Shown here one piece after another: positions 62,801 to 64,000 of a DNA stretch of 64,000 bases. Location of the stretch: assembly GCF_003344965.1 (NCBI RefSeq), contig NZ_CP031194.1, positions 1,860,001-1,924,000 of the forward strand, read 5' to 3'. Below the pieces are notes generated by a model that worked only from the letters and a program-made list of their open reading frames with translations, had not been told where the DNA came from and did not search any database. Positions within the stretch are counted from its first letter, which is position 1. Each line of letters opens with the position of its first letter. Source of the DNA: Streptomyces paludis (GTDB lineage: Bacteria; Actinomycetota; Actinomycetes; Streptomycetales; Streptomycetaceae). Both the position numbers and the translations under genes were made by a program.

Positions 62801-64000
62801 CCGGCCGGTGCGGAGACTGCGAGATGCGCGGCCAGCGCGGCGGCCGTGGGGTGTTCGAAGAAGGCGGTCAGGGCGACCGGGGTCCCCAGCCGCTCTTCCA
62901 GGCGGGCCCGCAGCCGTGCGAGGTGTACGGAGGCCAGCCCGAGTTCGTAGAAGGGCACCTGCTCGTCCACCGGGTGGCCCAGCACGGCGGCGATCTCCTC
63001 CCGCACCACCAGAGTCACACCAGCGAGATCGGGCGCGGCATCGTCAGAGACAGGGACAGCCAGAGCGGGAGTGGTCGGCGAACCACCGCTCATCAGGCGT
63101 TCCCGCAGCTCGGCCCGGCGGACCTTCCCCGCGGGGGTCCTCGGGAACTCGGCCTCGGGGACGGGCAGGACATGGGCGGCGGTGAGACGGAGCCTGCTGA
63201 ACAGCGCGGCCCGTACCTCCCGTGCGATACGGGTGTCCTCGGCGGCGCCCCGGCTCACGAAAAGCACGGCCAGGTCCTCCGTACCGCTGTCGGCGTGCGG
63301 TACACCGCAGGCGGCCACCTCGCCCGGCCGGATGCCGTCGACGACGGCGGCGGCCTCCTCGACCTCGTGGCAGTAGACGTTGTGCCCGTTGAGGATGATC
63401 AGGTCCTTGCGCCGGCCGGTGATCACCACCTGGCCGCTGTCGAGGAAGGCCAGGTCACCGGAGTCCAGCCACTCCCGTCCCATGGGGTAGGCCGCCGCGT
63501 CCGCCTCGGGGGCGTTCACGTAGCCGGGGGTGAGCCGGGCGGGTGTACGCACCTGGAGCCGGCCGATCCGGCCGCTGGGCACCGGCGCGCCGAGGTCGTC
63601 CACGATGCGCAGGGTGACGCCGTGCGCGGGCGATCCGGCCGCGATGAAGGTGACGTACTCCTCCGGCGCGGTCTGTTCGTCCGCCCGCAGCAGGTCGCCG
63701 CCCAGGCTGCTCTTGAGCAGGCGGTGTACGGTGCCCGGCCGGTCGAGCCGTCCGAAGGTGACGGCCGTGACGGTCTCGGCCATGCCCCACGCCGGGACGA
63801 TGTGCCCCTCGCGGACCCCGGAGGCGGCGGTCGCGTCGAGGAAGCGGCGCAGGACCGGCAGGACGATCTGCTCGCCGCCGCAGAGCAGGCTCTTGAGGCC
63901 GCTCAGGTCCCGGCGGCCCTGCGGGCGCTCGTCGAGCGCGTCCGCGACGAGTCCGTAGGCGAAGGTCGGTGCCCAGGAGTGCTGCGCGCCGTGCTCCTCC
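53890..64000 (-). CDS. Hybrid PKS-NRPS with luciferase-like monooxygenase domain (5' end beyond window)
   Basis: One frame stays open to the right window edge, so at least 3,369 residues are encoded and the start is missing. Order: acyl-AMP ligase (PAWGMAETVTAVTF, FPRTPAGKVRRAEL; 64000-63100); ACP (FYELGLASVHLARL, about 62940); KS (QTACSTSLVAVH about 62220; EAHGTGTRLGDPVEFEALG); AT (FAFSGQGSARRG, GHSIGEYAAL, DRAFHS, malonyl-type; 61150-60250); ACP (FFDLGADSLSLMG, about 59935); flavin monooxygenase of the MupA/luciferase-like type (ASEYADTHGFHALWFPERHF; 59400-58370); C (HHIVFDSSS, about 57910); A (YTSGSTGRPKAVVVPHRG, NQYGPTEASV; 56940-55450); PCP (FFELGGHSLSAIRL, about 55310); C (HHAVCDGWS, about 54755). 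No KR, DH, ER or thioesterase is present. A-domain pocket residues read about D-V-Q-F-F-A-Q-V-I, nearest proline-type codes. The final C domain implies transfer to, or condensation with, a partner not seen here. Confidence 0.95.
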   Translation of the reverse strand, partial: EEHGAQHSWAPTFAYGLVADALDERPQGRRDLSGLKSLLCGGEQIVLPVLRRFLDATAASGVREGHIVPAWGMAETVTAVTFGRLDRPGTVHRLLKSSLGGDLLRADEQTAPEEYVTFIAAGSPAHGVTLRIVDDLGAPVPSGRIGRLQVRTPARLTPGYVNAPEADAAAYPMGREWLDSGDLAFLDSGQVVITGRRKDLIILNGHNVYCHEVEEAAAVVDGIRPGEVAACGVPHADSGTEDLAVLFVSRGAAEDTRIAREVRAALFSRLRLTAAHVLPVPEAEFPRTPAGKVRRAELRERLMSGGSPTTPALAVPVSDDAAPDLAGVTLVVREEIAAVLGHPVDEQVPFYELGLASVHLARLRARLEERLGTPVALTAFFEHPTAAALAAHLAVSAPAGRDTADRRTADRDTADRRVAVIGLSLRFPGADSVEQFWSNLRDGVDSVRVFGEEELAAAGLSPEQRRAPGLVPVAGVLDEVDGFDTDFFGMSPKEARLTHPAHRLFLECCHEALEHGGHAAPEPGTRTGVFAGAGMNLYDHQHPPTTGPADDAADPADPATGIQAVIGEQPDFLASRVAYRLGLTGPAIGVQTACSTSLVAVHLAVQSLLSGESDLALAGAAAVHLPQETGYFSHPGSILSPTGRCRAFDAEADGTVGGNGVAAVLLKRLDRAIADGDTVHAVILGSAVNNDGAAKVGFTAPGVAGQVDVVRQALRTADVPAATISYVEAHGTGTRLGDPVEFEALGRALGEGTGRTEPCTVGSVKPGIGHLDSCAGMAGLIKTVLMLRHRTLVPTLHLTRPNPELRLDSGPLVLGTELRPWPSPAGAPRRAGVSALGVGGTNAHVVLEEAPLAPETLVGAGAAAAGPGLPVLVPLSARDGQDLDELTGRLRDRLRRQPAPAAVDVAATMALGRPHRAARTVAVGRTAGELARALDEPRPAPRPTPRGVPGQVGPVAFAFSGQGSARRGMASGLYAAYPEARRILDRCEEVYADEFGGTLLPLLLDESAAEDDSWPTETAQAALFAHQSALAAVWRAAGVRPALLLGHSIGEYAALHTAGAFTLDDGVRLTGWRGRLMGRSCAPGGMLAVRADHATAQRVAKAAGAEMAAVNGPRAQVISGPPEAVEEAVRLLDAEGLRWRRLPVDRAFHSAAVEPALREFRSRAESLTYGPLRIPLVTTADGDPRPAGWTVDAEYLCRQARRPVRWDLAMDAATAEGPGQFVEIGAGEVLTGLGRHCAPESRWLGGQGPGSRAAGQVEGLLTALGSLYRDGAELDWRAVNPPGGRIPLPGHPLRRQPVAPRTTPAAAVTAAVTVTAAEAAAPGELLGEIIEMTAHKLGSSPADVTPDASFFDLGADSLSLMGMTTELEQRYGVRVPVRELFSSADTPRALAALLVRLRGDAAGPTEPPRQATGAGAAPGSAPLPVSVPSVPVSVPVSVSAPAGSSPELHELFGQQLRMTQSLIDQVAGVISRQLDVLAGTATPTAAVPAPAQAAPVPVPALVPVAPAPAPAPASASAPVPALPVPALGAPDPVSATGCDFSLYFFGDYPETAAHDKYGLIMAASEYADTHGFHALWFPERHFNSFGALFPNPSVLAAALAARTSRIRLHAGSVVLPLHHPVRVAEEWSVVDNISGGRAGLCIANGWHATDFTLAPHNFGRHREVMYEQLATVRQLWSGQPYATVAGDGKPVEISLQPRPVQPQIPMYVAIVGNPDSYRRAAVEDLGVVTNLMTQTVEQLAENIALYRRTRAEHGLDPAAGRVVVLVHTYLGDDAERAKAEAYGPFVSYLRSSLSLFDQVTNSLGFQVDLANTAEEDVEFLLGRAYERYCESRALIGDEDTAAETVRRLVDAGADEIACFVDFGVPAGQVLAALPVLDRVRRREQTATRERTVLTRRRKPLSPAQRRIWFLEQLHPGSSMYHEPKAVRLDGPLDTGTLRWALQRAADRHPALRTVFRTADGVPYQETVDRIRLDCPVDDHSGATEEEALAAVLATEGRRILDLADGPLVTARLLRLSPERHVLFLLAHHIVFDSSSTAVLVGDIAAFYRAGPDGDAGLPELTEAAPDPASASGSDAASGSNGPSPSLDFWRREMAGAPELSLPTDRPRPPVRSGAGASLTHHLDAELTGRLRKFAASHRVTPFMALTGAVAAVLGRFSGQQDVVLGTAVAARPAGAEHHVGLFLDTVPLRVDLTGEPDFPALLHRVRDSSSAAYEHRDVPFDELVGALNPRRDAGRTPVFQVMVEYENESEVEFDPPRLTAALLDMPSPRAPFDIGIYLTHHRTGVRFMAEYDTALFDESTVRRLVEYVEQVLRRALDTPGALLDELTAVTAADRESIARWGQLDEPAPASEDVLHGLFEQQARRTPDAVALVDDENSVSYQELDARAESLAHWLRALGAGRGERVAVLLPRGPELITALLGVLKSGAAYLPIDPAVPTSRLTALLEDATPALLLTSGTTLARHPGLAPGLPVHLVDDTDDKDGTYRTDGTAPAAHDLTDDRAARPEDPAYWIYTSGSTGRPKAVVVPHRGPAHLVRGHLARHPALRTLQWTSPSFDVSVQEIFTTLSCGAALVLIDDAARNDPAAVAETVRRHEVQRMFMPCTPLKYLIHTAPELPSLRELFSAGEALQLTPSFRRFLTAHPRCALYNQYGPTEASVIVTSHRVRPGDDGEWPPIGTPVPGARIRLLDGAGRDVPRGAVGEIHVSGTPVALGYHARPAETAAAFLDDGTGARRYRTGDLARWRADGSLQYLGRADEQVKIRGHRVEPAEVQTALSAVAGVRDAAVVAVRDRHGDTELVAYVVPSTPSDDLSTLRAALGARLPGHLVPSRWARLDRLPVNAAGKLDRSRLPEPEPAGDGPDIDGRPATPLEKSLHELWCDELGVDRAPVTRSFFELGGHSLSAIRLLNSVTDQLEIEISMAEFFRDPTIRGIAAHGTRRAPAVRPVETVPMTATQRRLWRRHHGLSDPGVNNVAHRIDLRGDLSPRDLAGALEDLVARHHALRSRAVRRDGQYLVEVLPEVPVELPVTDLSAHAGDDTAVERWCQEHASRPLDMDRAPLFRFRLARCGPDHWVLVTVFHHAVCDGWSMGVIHRELQELYRTRNHGDGKELPPPTSQFTDFARAEQALDPTRRAELERFWRTELDGATLDLALPCDRPRPQTLSGRGALHTWTVEGKIPGQLAHTATRLGTTPYTVLAATFATWAAGVRGGSSDVVLAASSANRTRREHAGTVGMLGDAVLLRARIGEAETFAGLVAQLGSALFTALDHQDLPLNDVVELVSPGTGDAPFPTVLFTVVTTPPPTLDLRSARATVRDLPTSGVARNELYFVVVPAADIITVTLEYSTDLFTHETVEAWGKGFTELLREVTED

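Overview
The window is high-GC actinobacterial DNA and almost certainly from a Streptomyces or close relative. Evidence: strong third-position GC bias, many GTG starts, 4-bp ATGA/GTGA gene overlaps, an Mbl-type MreB paralogue, a SARP regulator with an NB-ARC module, DUF574-type methyltransferase and SCO2400-like zinc-ribbon protein. I see no rRNA, tRNA, CRISPR array, intact insertion sequence or replication origin.

Layout. Positions 1-17.2 kb are ordinary chromosomal genes: an MDR oxidoreductase with a divergent MarR regulator, a zinc-ribbon membrane protein, Mbl with a GAF sensor protein whose ATP-binding domain looks degenerate, a DUF574 methyltransferase, small secreted proteins, a TPR protein, an arsR-acr3-arsC operon behind a two-component system, and a GT-C membrane glycosyltransferase. 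Positions 17.2-33.8 kb form a carbohydrate-utilisation locus built as two divergent operons. The leftward operon encodes split transketolase (two subunits), an FGGY sugar kinase and a SorC-type regulator. The rightward operon encodes a TIM-barrel sugar isomerase, a peptide-type ABC transporter with a fused permease-ATPase, a GH43, a GH42 and an apiosidase-like (DUF5060/DUF4038) hydrolase, and ends in a perfect 17-bp terminator stem. Both operons carry the same palindrome TGAATATNNATTCA between the predicted transcription start and the first gene. Isomerase plus kinase plus split transketolase plus apiosidase-like enzyme is the logic of branched-pentose (D-apiose) catabolism, so I propose an apioside-utilisation system.

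Positions 33.8-39.4 kb hold membrane proteins, a LysR regulator divergent from a Tat-exported hydrolase with a cysteine nucleophile, a broken SDR gene and about 0.9 kb of repeat-bearing, gene-poor DNA. Positions 39.4-45.9 kb are a compact specialised-metabolism cassette: a SARP activator, then a four-gene operon behind a textbook SARP box. The operon encodes an SznF-like haem-oxygenase-fold diiron oxygenase (all six ligands in SznF spacing, but the C-terminal cupin lacks its metal histidines), a Rieske protein, a PRMT-like N-methyltransferase (SznE-like) and an APC permease. This predicts N-methylation then N-hydroxylation of arginine, probably without the nitrosourea-forming step.

Positions 45.9-49.8 kb contain a decayed gene with the LQRAAGNAA signature of eCIS-associated cargo proteins (in-frame TAG plus frameshift), two small SUKH-like genes and an acyltransferase. 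An XRE-STAND-WD40 protein (14 WD repeats) follows to 53.8 kb. From a terminator at 53.85 kb to the right edge runs one leftward hybrid PKS-NRPS gene, cut by the window end: acyl-AMP ligase, ACP, KS, AT, ACP, luciferase-like monooxygenase, C, A, PCP, C.
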